Source of the DNA: Chitinophagaceae bacterium
GTDB lineage: Bacteria > Bacteroidota > Bacteroidia > Chitinophagales > Chitinophagaceae
Length of the DNA: 64,000 nucleotides
Direction: 5' to 3'
Assembly (NCBI GenBank): GCA_016786845.1
Contig: JAEUVB010000021.1
Location: 310,001-374,000, forward strand
How positions within the stretch are numbered: position 1 is the first letter of the stretch; every line of letters starts with the position of its first letter. A model generated the notes under the pieces. The model was not told the origin of the DNA. It saw only the letters and a program-made list of their open reading frames with translations, and made no database searches. A program made the position numbers and the translations under genes. Shown piece by piece: positions 24,385-33,731 of this stretch.

Positions 24385-25760
24385 TGCCATCATCCATGCA
24401 AGCCATCCCTTCATCTTATAAAGATCCCAGTGGTTTTATCTTTCTCCACCAGGATCAATATTACCGACAAGTCAATCCGGTCTACCAAAAACATTACGAC
24501 CACCTCATGACTTCCGGATTGCATGAAACCCTCGTGCAACAAGAGAAATTGATTCCTCATCAGGATGTTACTCCACAATTTTCTGAGACCATAGCCTATA
24601 AAATTATCCTGCCTCAGCAAATTTCTGTCATATCTTATGCTTGGGAATGGAGCTTCGGCATGTTGCGCGATGCGGCCTTATGTACCCTCGATAATGCTCG
24701 CGCGGCACTGTCCCACAGCATGATACTGAAAGATGCGAACACCTATAATATTCAATTTATTCAGGGCAAACCAATGTTGATCGATACCCTCTCTTTCGAA
24801 ATCTATGAGGAAGGAAAAAGCTGGATCGCCTACCATCAGTTTTGCGAACAATTTCTGGCGCCACTGGCACTCATGAAATACACGGATGTGAGTTTGAATA
24901 AATTATTACAGATCTATCCCGAAGGCATTCCGCTTTCGGTCTGTCGCAAATTGCTTCCATCCAAAGCCAAATTTAATCTGCATATCTACCTGCATATTTT
25001 TCTGCAAAGTCAATATGCCGGAAAACAAGAACAAAAGAAACAACAAAAACAATTCTTCAGCAAAGCCAAATTACTAACCCTGCTCAACGGCTTGTACGAT
25101 TTTGTATCTGGCTTAAGTCTGGTCGAAAAAAAATCGACCTGGAATAATTATTACGATGAAACCATCTTGAGTCAGCATTATTTGGATGAAAAGAAAAAGT
25201 TGGTGCTGGATCTGGTGAATACGATTTCCATAAAGAGCTTGCTGGATCTCGGAGCCAATGATGGTGCTTTTTCGCTTTTGCTGTCTAATCAAGTTCAACA
25301 AACGATTTCCATCGATGGAGATGCGTTTTGCATCGACCGACTGTATGAAAAGAATAAGGCAGAAAAACGAAACCACATCCTCGCGCTCTGTGCTGATCTT
25401 ACTGCTATGAGTCCTGCAATTGGATGGGATAATCGTGAAAGGCCGGCCCTACTTACGCGATTGAAAGCCGATCTCTGTATGGCACTCGCGCTGATACACC
25501 ATCTGGCTATCGGACGAAATGTACCCATTGAAAAATGTCTCGAACTTTTTGCTTCTTTTGGAACGTATGTTTTGGTAGAATTCGTGGATAAAACCGATCC
25601 CAAAGTGCAGATACTCTTGCAGGATCGGGAAGATATTTTTCCGGACTATACGTTAGATCATTTTCGTCAGTTGGCTTCCAATACATTTGACATCCTTGCA
25701 GAAAAAACATTGCAACAAAATACCCGTACCTTGTTTTTACTCAAACTGAAAAACAGATGA
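24384..25760 (+). CDS. Class I SAM-dependent methyltransferase-like protein
   Basis: 458 residues. The N-terminal ~270 residues form an unidentified helical domain (starting IPSSYKDPSGFIFLHQDQYY). The C-terminal half carries the Rossmann SAM site LLDLGANDGAFSLLLS near residues 290-305, IDGDAFCIDRLYEKN, a DLCMALALIHHLAI segment, and a final FVDKTDPKV strand. Such two-domain enzymes methylate unknown cell-surface or nucleoside-like substrates. It overlaps both neighbours by a few bases: the small membrane protein upstream and the sulfatase-like protein downstream. A common role in envelope decoration is inferred. Confidence 0.82.
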   Translation: MPSSMQAIPSSYKDPSGFIFLHQDQYYRQVNPVYQKHYDHLMTSGLHETLVQQEKLIPHQDVTPQFSETIAYKIILPQQISVISYAWEWSFGMLRDAALCTLDNARAALSHSMILKDANTYNIQFIQGKPMLIDTLSFEIYEEGKSWIAYHQFCEQFLAPLALMKYTDVSLNKLLQIYPEGIPLSVCRKLLPSKAKFNLHIYLHIFLQSQYAGKQEQKKQQKQFFSKAKLLTLLNGLYDFVSGLSLVEKKSTWNNYYDETILSQHYLDEKKKLVLDLVNTISIKSLLDLGANDGAFSLLLSNQVQQTISIDGDAFCIDRLYEKNKAEKRNHILALCADLTAMSPAIGWDNRERPALLTRLKADLCMALALIHHLAIGRNVPIEKCLELFASFGTYVLVEFVDKTDPKVQILLQDREDIFPDYTLDHFRQLASNTFDILAEKTLQQNTRTLFLLKLKNR

Positions 25761-27253
25761 TGATGCGCAACCATCCCTGGTTTCTTTACCTCATCGTTTT
25801 ATTCTTTTTCTTATTGGGGTTGGGTCAGTTTGGACCCTATATACTCCTGAGCAGTTTGTTGGTTCCATTTACTTGTTTCAGTTTGTTGGCCCTGATCATC
25901 CATTTGGGTTTTCGTAAAAAAGATAATCGGCAAGCGGTTTATCAAATGAGTTTCGTTCTGTTGGTGTGTTATTTATTTTTTGAAGATATCCATCACTTTG
26001 CGAAAGAAACCGTCATCCTTAGATCCTTATCATCGTATACTTTGTTTCTCCCCCTGTTGCTGATACTGTGCACAGGCCTTTTTTTAGTTCTTAAGAAATA
26101 CCATACGCGACTTTCGGACGTCTCATTGTTTCTCAACCGACTCATGCTGATTCTATGTGTTATACAAGGTTTTATGGTGATGAACCGCTACCTGAAACCG
26201 GCACCGGCCATCACGACGAATATGTCTTTTCAAACAAATCAATCAACCTCACAACCGGATATATATTTGGTATTGTTTGATGAGTACCCCGGTCTCCGGT
26301 CACAGCATGAGTTCTTTAAATTGGATACCCGTAATTTTGAAAACGCTCTGAAGCAGGAGGGCTTTCACATTCAGGATAGTATACAAAGCAATTATACTAT
26401 CACCGTTGCCTCCATGAGCAGTCTGCTCAACATGCAATATGTAGATACGGCAAAACTGATGCCAGTGAATAATTATAGTTTATTTCTGAAATGCTTCAGA
26501 AGCATCAATCAAAACAATTTTGTTTCTCTGCTAAAAAAATCAGGCTATTCCATTCACAATCATTCCATATTTAATCTCGACCATCAAGAGGCACCACAAC
26601 GGTTTGAACTACTTAAGCAGAACGCAGATCTCGTTATGAAAAAAACTTTTTTTCAGCAGTTGAAAAAAGATGTGTTGTGGAATCTCTGGGTGGGCAAACA
26701 CAAAATGGATTTCTTTGTGCAACGATATTTACTTCAGGTCCATCATCAAAACAACCGGGCCATTCAGGACCTGTTATCTCAGCAGTGGCCGGAGCATACA
26801 GGTCCTCATTTCTCCTATACCCATCTGATGCTCCCTCATGAACCTTTCTTTACCGATAGTACCGGGAGATTGTATAATGAACAATATGATCAAAAAGACA
26901 GTCTGACCAAAGTGAAAGATTATATCCGATATACCAATAAACGCATGATAGAAATCGCAAAAGCCTTACATAAGCGCCCCAATGCGATCGTACTTCTTTT
27001 GAGTGATCATGGTTACCGCGATTATCCGGATTCACTCAATGGTTTTAAATTCGATAACTTTATGGCCATCTCTCTTCCGGATCAACAATATGATGAGATT
27101 CGGAATATCCGTACCAATGTGAATATTTTCAGGTTCATTGCCAATCGGTTTTTAAACCAAAAATTGCCGATGTTGCCCGATCAACGATTTCTCATAGACG
27201 AAGAAAAAAATAGGATCCAATCTTTCGATACCGATCAGATATCTTCGAAATAA
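25757..27253 (+). CDS. Membrane-anchored sulfatase-like hydrolase/transferase
   Basis: 498 residues. About five N-terminal membrane helices (roughly 8-150) are followed by a soluble alkaline-phosphatase-superfamily domain: YLVLFDEYPGLRS near 172 with the first metal Asp, SYTHLMLPHEPFF, and IVLLLSDHGYRDYP with the second metal pair D-H. No C/SxPxR sulfatase signature was seen, so a phosphoethanolamine transferase or phosphodiesterase-like role is as likely as sulfatase. The start ATGATG overlaps the end of the methyltransferase gene by 4 bases. The last 19 bases overlap the convergent minus gene. Confidence 0.82.
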   Translation: MMMRNHPWFLYLIVLFFFLLGLGQFGPYILLSSLLVPFTCFSLLALIIHLGFRKKDNRQAVYQMSFVLLVCYLFFEDIHHFAKETVILRSLSSYTLFLPLLLILCTGLFLVLKKYHTRLSDVSLFLNRLMLILCVIQGFMVMNRYLKPAPAITTNMSFQTNQSTSQPDIYLVLFDEYPGLRSQHEFFKLDTRNFENALKQEGFHIQDSIQSNYTITVASMSSLLNMQYVDTAKLMPVNNYSLFLKCFRSINQNNFVSLLKKSGYSIHNHSIFNLDHQEAPQRFELLKQNADLVMKKTFFQQLKKDVLWNLWVGKHKMDFFVQRYLLQVHHQNNRAIQDLLSQQWPEHTGPHFSYTHLMLPHEPFFTDSTGRLYNEQYDQKDSLTKVKDYIRYTNKRMIEIAKALHKRPNAIVLLLSDHGYRDYPDSLNGFKFDNFMAISLPDQQYDEIRNIRTNVNIFRFIANRFLNQKLPMLPDQRFLIDEEKNRIQSFDTDQISSK

Positions 27254-27582
27254 GCGATTATGTGCTGCTTCAATAAATGTTCCTGTTTCTGTAAAGATTC
27301 AGCCGGCGGAGTTTCTACCAATTTGTAGTGCGGCCACCCATCTTTATCATGACCGTCGTATTCATAGTAACCGCTTTGTGCAAGCAGGGCACAAGTAGCA
27401 ATATGAATGAGATCCTGTTTTTGTTCCTTGGTAAATTCCTTATCGGGTACATCTCCCAATTCATTAATTCCAATCAGGTACAGGATGCCTTCCATATCCG
27501 GTTTTTTTCCAAACCGGGCTATCAACATTTGTTCAATGCCCATCCAACGTTCCTGAAATTCAATCTCCTCCAGTAAATTCAT
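27235..27582 (-). CDS. Conserved Bacteroidota protein of unknown function
   Basis: 115 residues, soluble, acidic. I know no named domain. It contains EIEFQERWMGIEQMLIARFGKKPDMEGILYLIG-like helices (broken here for brevity), ELGDVPDKEFTKEQKQDLIHIA and GYYEYDGHDKDGWPHY, a pattern widespread as a single hypothetical gene in this phylum. The promoter box TATTTTTG (27594-27587) lies 4 bases before the ATG, again leaderless. It converges with the sulfatase-like gene and overlaps it by 19 bases. Confidence 0.82.
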   Translation of the reverse strand: MNLLEEIEFQERWMGIEQMLIARFGKKPDMEGILYLIGINELGDVPDKEFTKEQKQDLIHIATCALLAQSGYYEYDGHDKDGWPHYKLVETPPAESLQKQEHLLKQHIIAYFEDI

Positions 27583-27586
27583 TCTG

Positions 27587-27594
27587 CAAAAATA
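27587..27594 (-). promoter_or_regulatory. -7 box TATTTTTG
   Basis: Exact match to TAnnTTTG on the minus strand, 4 bases upstream of the ATG at 27582. Confidence 0.6.
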
Positions 27595-27659
27595 AGTTCC
27601 TTAATTTCATTATCCATACTAAAAACATGTAACTTTCATGTTCTAATTGAAGTCGGACC

Positions 27660-28541
27660 ATGCGTATGAACTGTGATCAAAAAAAGGAGGGTTTTTTTAT
27701 CTTTAAAAAAGGCCTGTTGTGCTTTCTTCTATTGTGTTTTTCTCCCCTGCTCAAGGCCCAGTATGCTTTCGAACTGACCATTGATTATGCCATGCGCATA
27801 CAGAATTCGGATCAGTTTTCAGTAAGTGGGGTCATCAACAAAGGTCGTGTGGAAAGCGGAAAGACTTATTATCTCGAAACGGGCGAAAAAATTGTCGTCA
27901 CCAATGTCATCTCAGCCAAAACCGCCACTTCAGTTCCTGCTGCAGGTGCACCTGAAGGCGTTTCTATCGGCATCACGTGTAAAGAATTTTCTCCGGAACG
28001 AGGAACCGTTTTAAAAGCGGTCAGCAATCGGGGTATGTATAGCGGCAATACGGTCAGAACATTTGCCAATCAATTGTCGGAAGGCGAATTGAGTTGCAAG
28101 GTCAATGGAAGACTTTATTCGGCCTTGTCTGTCAGCAAACCGGTGAGGGTAAAAAGTGCGGATGTCTTGGACCTCTTTTTTGAAGCCGAGGATCATTCTG
28201 TCATCTGGCTGCAACTCAATGATTTTTCTCAAATTGAAATGTTTCCACATCATGCGAAAACGGATACTTCCAATAAAGATCGCAGATTGGTGTGTAGGGT
28301 AGTATACATGCCCGAAGGATACCGACCGACCGATATGCCTAATAACTTTGCCGCCTATGAAGATGTGAAGGGAAATGCAGGAATTGTAGTGACTTCAGTG
28401 GATAAATATCACAAGAAAATGTCCCTTGAATTTTCCGGTATCCTTAGAGCAAATAATATCATGCTGGAAAAATATCCCGAGGCCGGATTGTTTTATCTAA
28501 CAGAAGGTCGGGTGGACCATATTGGTTGGGATGATTTTTAA
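27660..28541 (+). CDS. Exported protein with EF-Tu domain-2-like beta-barrel
   Basis: 293 residues with a signal peptide (hydrophobic 14-31, ending LLKAQ). Residues about 52-125 read like domain 2 of translation GTPases: FSVSG, GRVESG, TGEKIVVTNV, GVSIGI and ERGTVLKAV match FSISG, GRVERG, VGEEVEIVGI, NVGVLL and ERGQVLAKP of EF-Tu in order. No GTPase domain is present. The second half (LVCRVVYMPEGYRP, MSLEFSGILRANN) is a separate beta-rich domain I cannot name. It may be a periplasmic or surface protein that reuses the barrel for binding. It stands alone between a minus gene and a TfoX-like gene. Confidence 0.7.
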   Translation: MRMNCDQKKEGFFIFKKGLLCFLLLCFSPLLKAQYAFELTIDYAMRIQNSDQFSVSGVINKGRVESGKTYYLETGEKIVVTNVISAKTATSVPAAGAPEGVSIGITCKEFSPERGTVLKAVSNRGMYSGNTVRTFANQLSEGELSCKVNGRLYSALSVSKPVRVKSADVLDLFFEAEDHSVIWLQLNDFSQIEMFPHHAKTDTSNKDRRLVCRVVYMPEGYRPTDMPNNFAAYEDVKGNAGIVVTSVDKYHKKMSLEFSGILRANNIMLEKYPEAGLFYLTEGRVDHIGWDDF

Positions 28542-28559
28542 TTCATTCAACTTTGTCCT

Positions 28560-28907
28560 ATGGCATACAACGAAACCCTTTCCCTCCGTATCGCTGAACA
28601 ACTCATGGATCAAAAGATTCCATTCGAAGAAAAGAAAATGTTTGGCGGCATCGCCTTTATGATCAACGATAAAATGTGTATCGGTGTCCTGAAAGACGAG
28701 ATCATGCTCCGGGTCATGGATGAACATTATGAATCTTTATTGGAGATCAATCATGTGAAACCTATGGAGTTTACCGGCAGAACCATGCATGGATTTTTAT
28801 TTATTGAAGAACCTGCTTACCATCAGGATAAAGCTTTACGTCGTTGGATAGCCTATGCACAGGAATTTGGTGAAAAAGGAGTCGTGAAATCCAAGAAGAA
28901 AAAATAG
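28560..28907 (+). CDS. TfoX/Sxy N-terminal domain protein
   Basis: 115 residues. The family mark EEKKMFGGIAFMINDKMCIGV (split here as KKMFGGIAF and NDKMCIGV) is followed by MLRVMDEHYESLL and MEFTGRTMHGFLFI. The full Sxy regulator has a second domain that is absent here. The N-terminal domain alone is common in non-competent bacteria and its role is unknown. The K-rich tail is the C-terminus. A near-match promoter CAACTTTG lies just upstream of the ATG. It precedes pepD by 30 bases and may be co-transcribed. Confidence 0.88.
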   Translation: MAYNETLSLRIAEQLMDQKIPFEEKKMFGGIAFMINDKMCIGVLKDEIMLRVMDEHYESLLEINHVKPMEFTGRTMHGFLFIEEPAYHQDKALRRWIAYAQEFGEKGVVKSKKKK

Positions 28908-28919
28908 TACCTTGCCTCT

Positions 28920-28927
28920 TAAATTTG
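28920..28927 (+). promoter_or_regulatory. -7 box TAAATTTG of pepD
   Basis: Exact TAnnTTTG match 10 bases before the pepD ATG, so pepD can be transcribed independently of the upstream gene. Confidence 0.5.
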
Positions 28928-28937
28928 AAAAATAATC

Positions 28938-30395
28938 ATGTCTGATTCTATAAAACAACTCGAACCCCAAGCCCTCTGGGGCCATTTTGCCGATCTGAAT
29001 GCAGTTCCACGACCTTCCAAAAAAGAAGAACGCGTGATTGCTTTCATGAAAGCTTTTGGGGAAAGCCTGAACCTGCCCACACAGGTTGATGAAGCCGGCA
29101 ATGTGATCATCAAAAAACCCGCTACAGCAGGCATGGAGGATCGCGAAACGGTCGTACTCCAAAGTCATCTCGACATGGTGCATCAAAAAAACAATGATAC
29201 CAGGTTTGATTTCAACACGCAAGGGATTGATATGTATATCGACGGGGATTGGGTAAAAGCACGAGGCACAACTTTAGGCGCCGACAATGGAATTGGTGTC
29301 TCGGCCATCATGTGTTTGCTTCAATCGACCGACATCCCCCACCCTGCATTGGAAGCGCTCTTCACGATTGATGAAGAAACCGGCATGACCGGTGCGCTCG
29401 AACTCAAAGGAGGATTGCTGAGCGGAAAAATCATGTTGAACTTAGACACAGAGGAAGATAATGAACTTACCATCGGTTGTGCAGGAGGTATAGATGTCAC
29501 CGGAGAAGGCAACTATCAAACAAACGCCCCCACCCACACCGCTGCATTTCGCCTTCAGGTAACCGGACTCACCGGTGGTCACTCAGGAATCGACATTCAT
29601 AAAGGTAGAGCCAATGCCAACAAGTTGATGAATCGCCTATTGATGAATGTCAACAAGTCGAGCGAAATCAGTATTGCATCCATTGAAGGAGGTAGTTTGC
29701 GAAATGCGATTCCTCGCGAATCCGTAGCGCTTGTCACCACAAATGATTCCGAATCATTACAAAGAATCGTAAAAAGCTTTGAAGACATTTTCCGCAAAGA
29801 ATACCATACCACAGATCCGAATTTATGTATTCGTATAGAAGCTTGCGACCTACCGGATCAAGTGATGAGTCCCGAATTTAAACAAATCCTGCTCCGCAGT
29901 ATCTATACATGTCCCAATGGAATTTATCGCATGAGCCCCGATATTGCGGGTCTCGTACAAACTTCGAATAATCTTGCACGGGTGGTGGTGAAGGATGGTA
30001 CATATTCCATTCAATGCCTGACCAGAAGTTCGGTGGAAACGGAAAAAACAGATTTGGCAGACGCCATTACTGCGGTCTTCGACGGACTCGGTGCTAAAAC
30101 CACGTTTGGAGGTTCTTATCCGGGTTGGATGCCCGAACCGAGTTCGCCCATTGTAACACTCATGAGTGGTTTGTATAGAGAATTGTTTCAAGCTGAGGCA
30201 CACGTCAATGCCTGTCACGCCGGACTCGAATGTGGTATACTCGGTCGAAACTACCCGGGTATGCAAATGATTTCTTTCGGACCCAATATTTATGGTGCTC
30301 ATTCACCCGACGAAAAAGTTCAGATCAGTTCAGTACAAAAATTCTGGGGCTATCTATTAGAAACACTTAAACGCATTCCAAAAAAGGCTGCATAA
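28938..30395 (+). CDS. pepD: Aminoacyl-histidine dipeptidase PepD (M20 family)
   Basis: 485 residues, full length and cytosolic. Zinc-site segments: QSHLDMVHQ (H, D), TTLGADNGIG (bridging D), FTIDEETGMTGA (catalytic E-E), NLDTEEDNE, and CHAGLECG near the C-terminus (last His). A lid/dimer domain lies in the middle. It cleaves Xaa-His and related dipeptides such as carnosine. The run NTQGIDMYIDGDWVKARGTT is distinctive for PepD. It is followed by a convergent gene 6 bases beyond its stop. Confidence 0.95.
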   Translation: MSDSIKQLEPQALWGHFADLNAVPRPSKKEERVIAFMKAFGESLNLPTQVDEAGNVIIKKPATAGMEDRETVVLQSHLDMVHQKNNDTRFDFNTQGIDMYIDGDWVKARGTTLGADNGIGVSAIMCLLQSTDIPHPALEALFTIDEETGMTGALELKGGLLSGKIMLNLDTEEDNELTIGCAGGIDVTGEGNYQTNAPTHTAAFRLQVTGLTGGHSGIDIHKGRANANKLMNRLLMNVNKSSEISIASIEGGSLRNAIPRESVALVTTNDSESLQRIVKSFEDIFRKEYHTTDPNLCIRIEACDLPDQVMSPEFKQILLRSIYTCPNGIYRMSPDIAGLVQTSNNLARVVVKDGTYSIQCLTRSSVETEKTDLADAITAVFDGLGAKTTFGGSYPGWMPEPSSPIVTLMSGLYRELFQAEAHVNACHAGLECGILGRNYPGMQMISFGPNIYGAHSPDEKVQISSVQKFWGYLLETLKRIPKKAA

Positions 30396-30401
30396 TAAAA
30401 A

Positions 30402-30971
30402 CTAATTCTTTTTGCAATACCGATCCGATTGATCGACCGGATATTTATGGTCCAAATCAATATCGTTCGCACTGTATGTAGCGCCCCAATGAAAAACTTT
30501 TTCAAAGAAAGGTAACCATTTTGCCTGTCGGATCTGTTCTAAAAAATAGACTTCATGTTCCTTCTCCTTTATACCCATTTCATAAAGTATTTCATCATGA
30601 ATGCGAATATCCAATTCATGAAAATAATGGATCATTCTAAAGTACTCGCATACATTCCCGCTCTCTAATTTTCCGGCAAAAAAATAAGGCATAAACCAGC
30701 CAATCACATAGCATGAATAGGAAATGATTTTACCAATGACATGAAATCGGAACTCATAATATTTCGAAATGGGTATATTATATACCTGCATGATTTTCAA
30801 CACTTCCCTTCTATGGTTCCATTCGTCTTCCTCGATTTGTCGAACCGCTTGTTTCTTTTCGGGTGATCTTAAAGATCCCGCATGCCCCTGATAAGCAAAG
30901 GCTGCTGCTTTTTCAGCAGAATAGGCCCTTTGGAGGAGGTCGCTTAATCGATCATGGTTAATTTTCATCAA
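30402..30971 (-). CDS. Ferritin-like / demethoxyubiquinone hydroxylase-like diiron protein
   Basis: 189 residues. Two Glu-x-x-His motifs expected for a diiron four-helix bundle are visible: EEDEWNH near 47-53 and EYFRMIHYFHELD plus EKEHE further on, with an N-terminal Glu in YSAEKAAAFAYQGH. Layout and the FAYQGHAGS start suggest the COQ7/ferritin-like group. A hydrophobic middle (GKIISYSCYVIGWFMPYFF) could sit on the membrane. It follows alaS by 6 bases on the same strand, so it is probably in its transcript. Enzyme activity is not proven by sequence. Confidence 0.8.
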   Translation of the reverse strand: MMKINHDRLSDLLQRAYSAEKAAAFAYQGHAGSLRSPEKKQAVRQIEEDEWNHRREVLKIMQVYNIPISKYYEFRFHVIGKIISYSCYVIGWFMPYFFAGKLESGNVCEYFRMIHYFHELDIRIHDEILYEMGIKEKEHEVYFLEQIRQAKWLPFFEKVFHWGATYSANDIDLDHKYPVDQSDRYCKKN

Positions 30972-30977
30972 TTCGAT

Positions 30978-33596
30978 TTACACAAGTCCTTTAATGACTT
31001 GCAGAACTTCTGACAACTTCCCGGCGTCTTGTCCTCCGGCATTGGCAAAAGTCTTTTGACCGCCACCGCCGCCTTTAATGAGGCCCGACACATGATCCTT
31101 AATCATTTTTGCGGCATCCAGATTTTTTTCGGACGCATAGGCTTCGTCTATCATAATGGCTACGGAAGGTTTTCCTCCAATATTCGAAGCCAGACAAACA
31201 AGATATGGCGACTTCAATTCATTCTTCATATCATGGCAAACCTTACGAAGAGAATCAGCCGAACCGACTTCAACTAAGTCACCAATAAAAGAGACCCCAT
31301 GAATGTTATCAACTTTCTTCAACAGTTCATTGCGTAAGCCCACCAACATTTTAGCTTCGATTCGTTCAAGCTGCTTCTGCATGTGCTGCTTTTCTTCCAA
31401 TGTCGTTTCTATGGACTTCACAATATCCTTCGGATTTTTGTACAGCAATTTAATATTTTGGAAGGCTTGTAGTTGTTGATTGATCCAGGCTTCTGCTTTA
31501 CATCCGGCAAGCGCTTCTATGCGTCGAACACCGGCCGCGATCGCGCTTTCGCTCGTGATTTTAAAAATCCCTAACTCACCGGTACTTGCCACATGCGTAC
31601 CTCCGCAAAGTTCTATCGAATATTTCGGGTCTATGATCACCACTCTCACCAGCTCCCCATATTTTTCACCAAATAATGCCATCGCTCCCAATTTCAGAGC
31701 TTCATCCTTACTCATGGTTTTAACTACCACCGGAATATTCTGACGGATTTTTTGATTGACTATTTTTTCTACTTCCGCCAATTCCTCATCACTCACTTTT
31801 GCAAAATGAGAAAAATCGAAACGCATATAATCGTTATTGTTCAGACTTCCTTTCTGCGCAATATGACTGCCGAGGACTTGTTGCAAAGCCGCTTGTAATA
31901 GATGTGTAGCGGTATGATGTCTTTTGATTTTACGACGACGGGATGCATCAATTTTAGCAATGACTTCCCCCTCCAGGGTTTCCGGAAGCACATCCATGAC
32001 ATGGATAATGAGGTCATTTTCCTTTTTGGTATCCACTATGGGAAACTCATTATCATTCATTATACAATTTCCGGTATCACCGACCTGTCCCCCACTCTCT
32101 GCATAAAAAGGCGTTTGCTCCAACACCACCTGATATTGGGTCTTACCCTTTGCGCTTACCTTTCGATACTTCCACACTTTTGTATTCGCTTCATGATGAT
32201 CGTAGCCTACAAATTCCGTCGCTGCGCATTCATTCACGATGACCCAATCTTCTGTATCTACTTCCGCGGCCTTTCGACTGCGTGCTTTTTGTTGTGCCAT
32301 TTCCGCATTGAAACCATCCACATCAACGGTCCAATTTTTTTCCGCGGCAATGAGCTGAGTCAGATCCAGTGGGAACCCGTAGGTATCGTTCAGTTCGAAG
32401 GCCACATCACCGGCCAACGTATTATTCTCAACCTTTAAATCTTCAAATCGTTTCAATCCATTCTCCAGCGTTCTCAGAAATCCGTTTTCCTCTTCTAAAA
32501 TCACTTTAGTGACGAACTCTTGCTGCTTTTTCAATTCCGGAAAAACAGTTGCAAATTGATCCGCCAATCCGGATACTAATTGATGCAAAAGGGGTTGTTT
32601 GTAATTTAAGAAAGAAAAATAATACCTTACTGCACGACGTAATATTCTGCGAATCACATAGCCTGCGCCGGTATTGGAAGGCAACTGCCCATCGGCAATG
32701 GTAAAGCTGATGGCCCGAATATGATCGGCAATGACCCGAAAAGCAATAGCTTGTTTTGAATCACCGAAATCATAATGCATTCCGGTAATTTTTTCTGTAT
32801 TGGCAATCGTGGGTGTAAATACATCCGTATCGTAATTTGACTTTTTACCCTGGATAACACGAACCAGTCTTTCAAAGCCCATACCCGTATCTACGTGACG
32901 TGCCGGTAATTCCTCCAGGGACCCATCCTTCTTCCGGTTATATTGAATAAACACATTATTCCAGATTTCGATTACCTGTGGATGATCCGCATTGACCAAT
33001 TTATGTCCCGGTATCAAAGCTCTTTCGGCATCAGGTCTCATGTCTACATGGATTTCACTACATGGACCACAGGGGCCTGTATCGCCCATTTCCCAAAAAT
33101 TGTCTTTTTTATTACCATAGACTATATGGTCTTTATCTTCTATTAATTTTTGCCATTCTTCCAAAGCGATTTTAGATGCCGGTATCCCTTCCTTGTCATC
33201 ACCCTGAAACACAGACACATATAATCGGTCTTTATCCAATTTGTAGACTTCCGTCAGCAATTCCCAACTCCAGGCTATAGCCTCTGCTTTGAAATAATCT
33301 CCAAAACTCCAATTACCCAACATTTCAAACATCGTATGATGATAAGTATCTACACCCACTTCTTCCAGGTCATTGTGTTTGCCGCTCACCCTCAAACATT
33401 TTTGGGTATCTGCGATACGCGTACTCTTGGGTACCTCATTCCCCAGAAAATAATCTTTAAACTGGTTCATACCGGCGTTGGTGAACATGAGGGTCGGATC
33501 ATTTTTCACCACAATAGGTGCACTGGGTACAATCTGGTGACCTTTGCTTTTGAAAAAATCGAGGAAGGTTTGGCGAATCTCAGTAGATGTAAGCAT
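30978..33596 (-). CDS. alaS: Alanyl-tRNA synthetase
   Basis: 872 residues, full length. Class II catalytic core at the N-terminus (TSTEIRQTFLDFFKSKGH, PTLMFTNAGMNQFKDYFLG, MGDTGPCGPCSEIH), the editing domain with HHTATHLL and the CGGTHVASTGELG zinc site, and the C-Ala DHHA1-like tail ending GGGGGQ-FANAGGQDAGK. It charges tRNA-Ala and clears misacylated Ser/Gly. A TATTTTTG box at 33627-33620 precedes the ATG by 23 bases. The ferritin-like gene follows 6 bases after its stop. Confidence 0.98.
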   Translation of the reverse strand: MLTSTEIRQTFLDFFKSKGHQIVPSAPIVVKNDPTLMFTNAGMNQFKDYFLGNEVPKSTRIADTQKCLRVSGKHNDLEEVGVDTYHHTMFEMLGNWSFGDYFKAEAIAWSWELLTEVYKLDKDRLYVSVFQGDDKEGIPASKIALEEWQKLIEDKDHIVYGNKKDNFWEMGDTGPCGPCSEIHVDMRPDAERALIPGHKLVNADHPQVIEIWNNVFIQYNRKKDGSLEELPARHVDTGMGFERLVRVIQGKKSNYDTDVFTPTIANTEKITGMHYDFGDSKQAIAFRVIADHIRAISFTIADGQLPSNTGAGYVIRRILRRAVRYYFSFLNYKQPLLHQLVSGLADQFATVFPELKKQQEFVTKVILEEENGFLRTLENGLKRFEDLKVENNTLAGDVAFELNDTYGFPLDLTQLIAAEKNWTVDVDGFNAEMAQQKARSRKAAEVDTEDWVIVNECAATEFVGYDHHEANTKVWKYRKVSAKGKTQYQVVLEQTPFYAESGGQVGDTGNCIMNDNEFPIVDTKKENDLIIHVMDVLPETLEGEVIAKIDASRRRKIKRHHTATHLLQAALQQVLGSHIAQKGSLNNNDYMRFDFSHFAKVSDEELAEVEKIVNQKIRQNIPVVVKTMSKDEALKLGAMALFGEKYGELVRVVIIDPKYSIELCGGTHVASTGELGIFKITSESAIAAGVRRIEALAGCKAEAWINQQLQAFQNIKLLYKNPKDIVKSIETTLEEKQHMQKQLERIEAKMLVGLRNELLKKVDNIHGVSFIGDLVEVGSADSLRKVCHDMKNELKSPYLVCLASNIGGKPSVAIMIDEAYASEKNLDAAKMIKDHVSGLIKGGGGGQKTFANAGGQDAGKLSEVLQVIKGLV

Positions 33597-33619
33597 ATAT
33601 AAGATTGAATTAAAGGCAG

Positions 33620-33627
33620 CAAAAATA
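33620..33627 (-). promoter_or_regulatory. -7 box TATTTTTG of alaS
   Basis: Exact TAnnTTTG match on the minus strand, 23 bases before the ATG at 33596. It would leave a leader of about 16 bases. Confidence 0.6.
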
Positions 33628-33707
33628 AGCTAAAGAGGACTTAGAATTCGAGAATAATTCGATAGTCCCAGGAGAATAAATAATCACAATACAGTTTGTT
33701 TGTATCT

Positions 33708-33715
33708 TAAATTTG
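33708..33715 (+). promoter_or_regulatory. -7 box TAAATTTG
   Basis: Exact match upstream of the TTG start at 33732; supports that start. Confidence 0.45.
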
Positions 33716-33731
33716 CTCTTCAACCCAAGTC

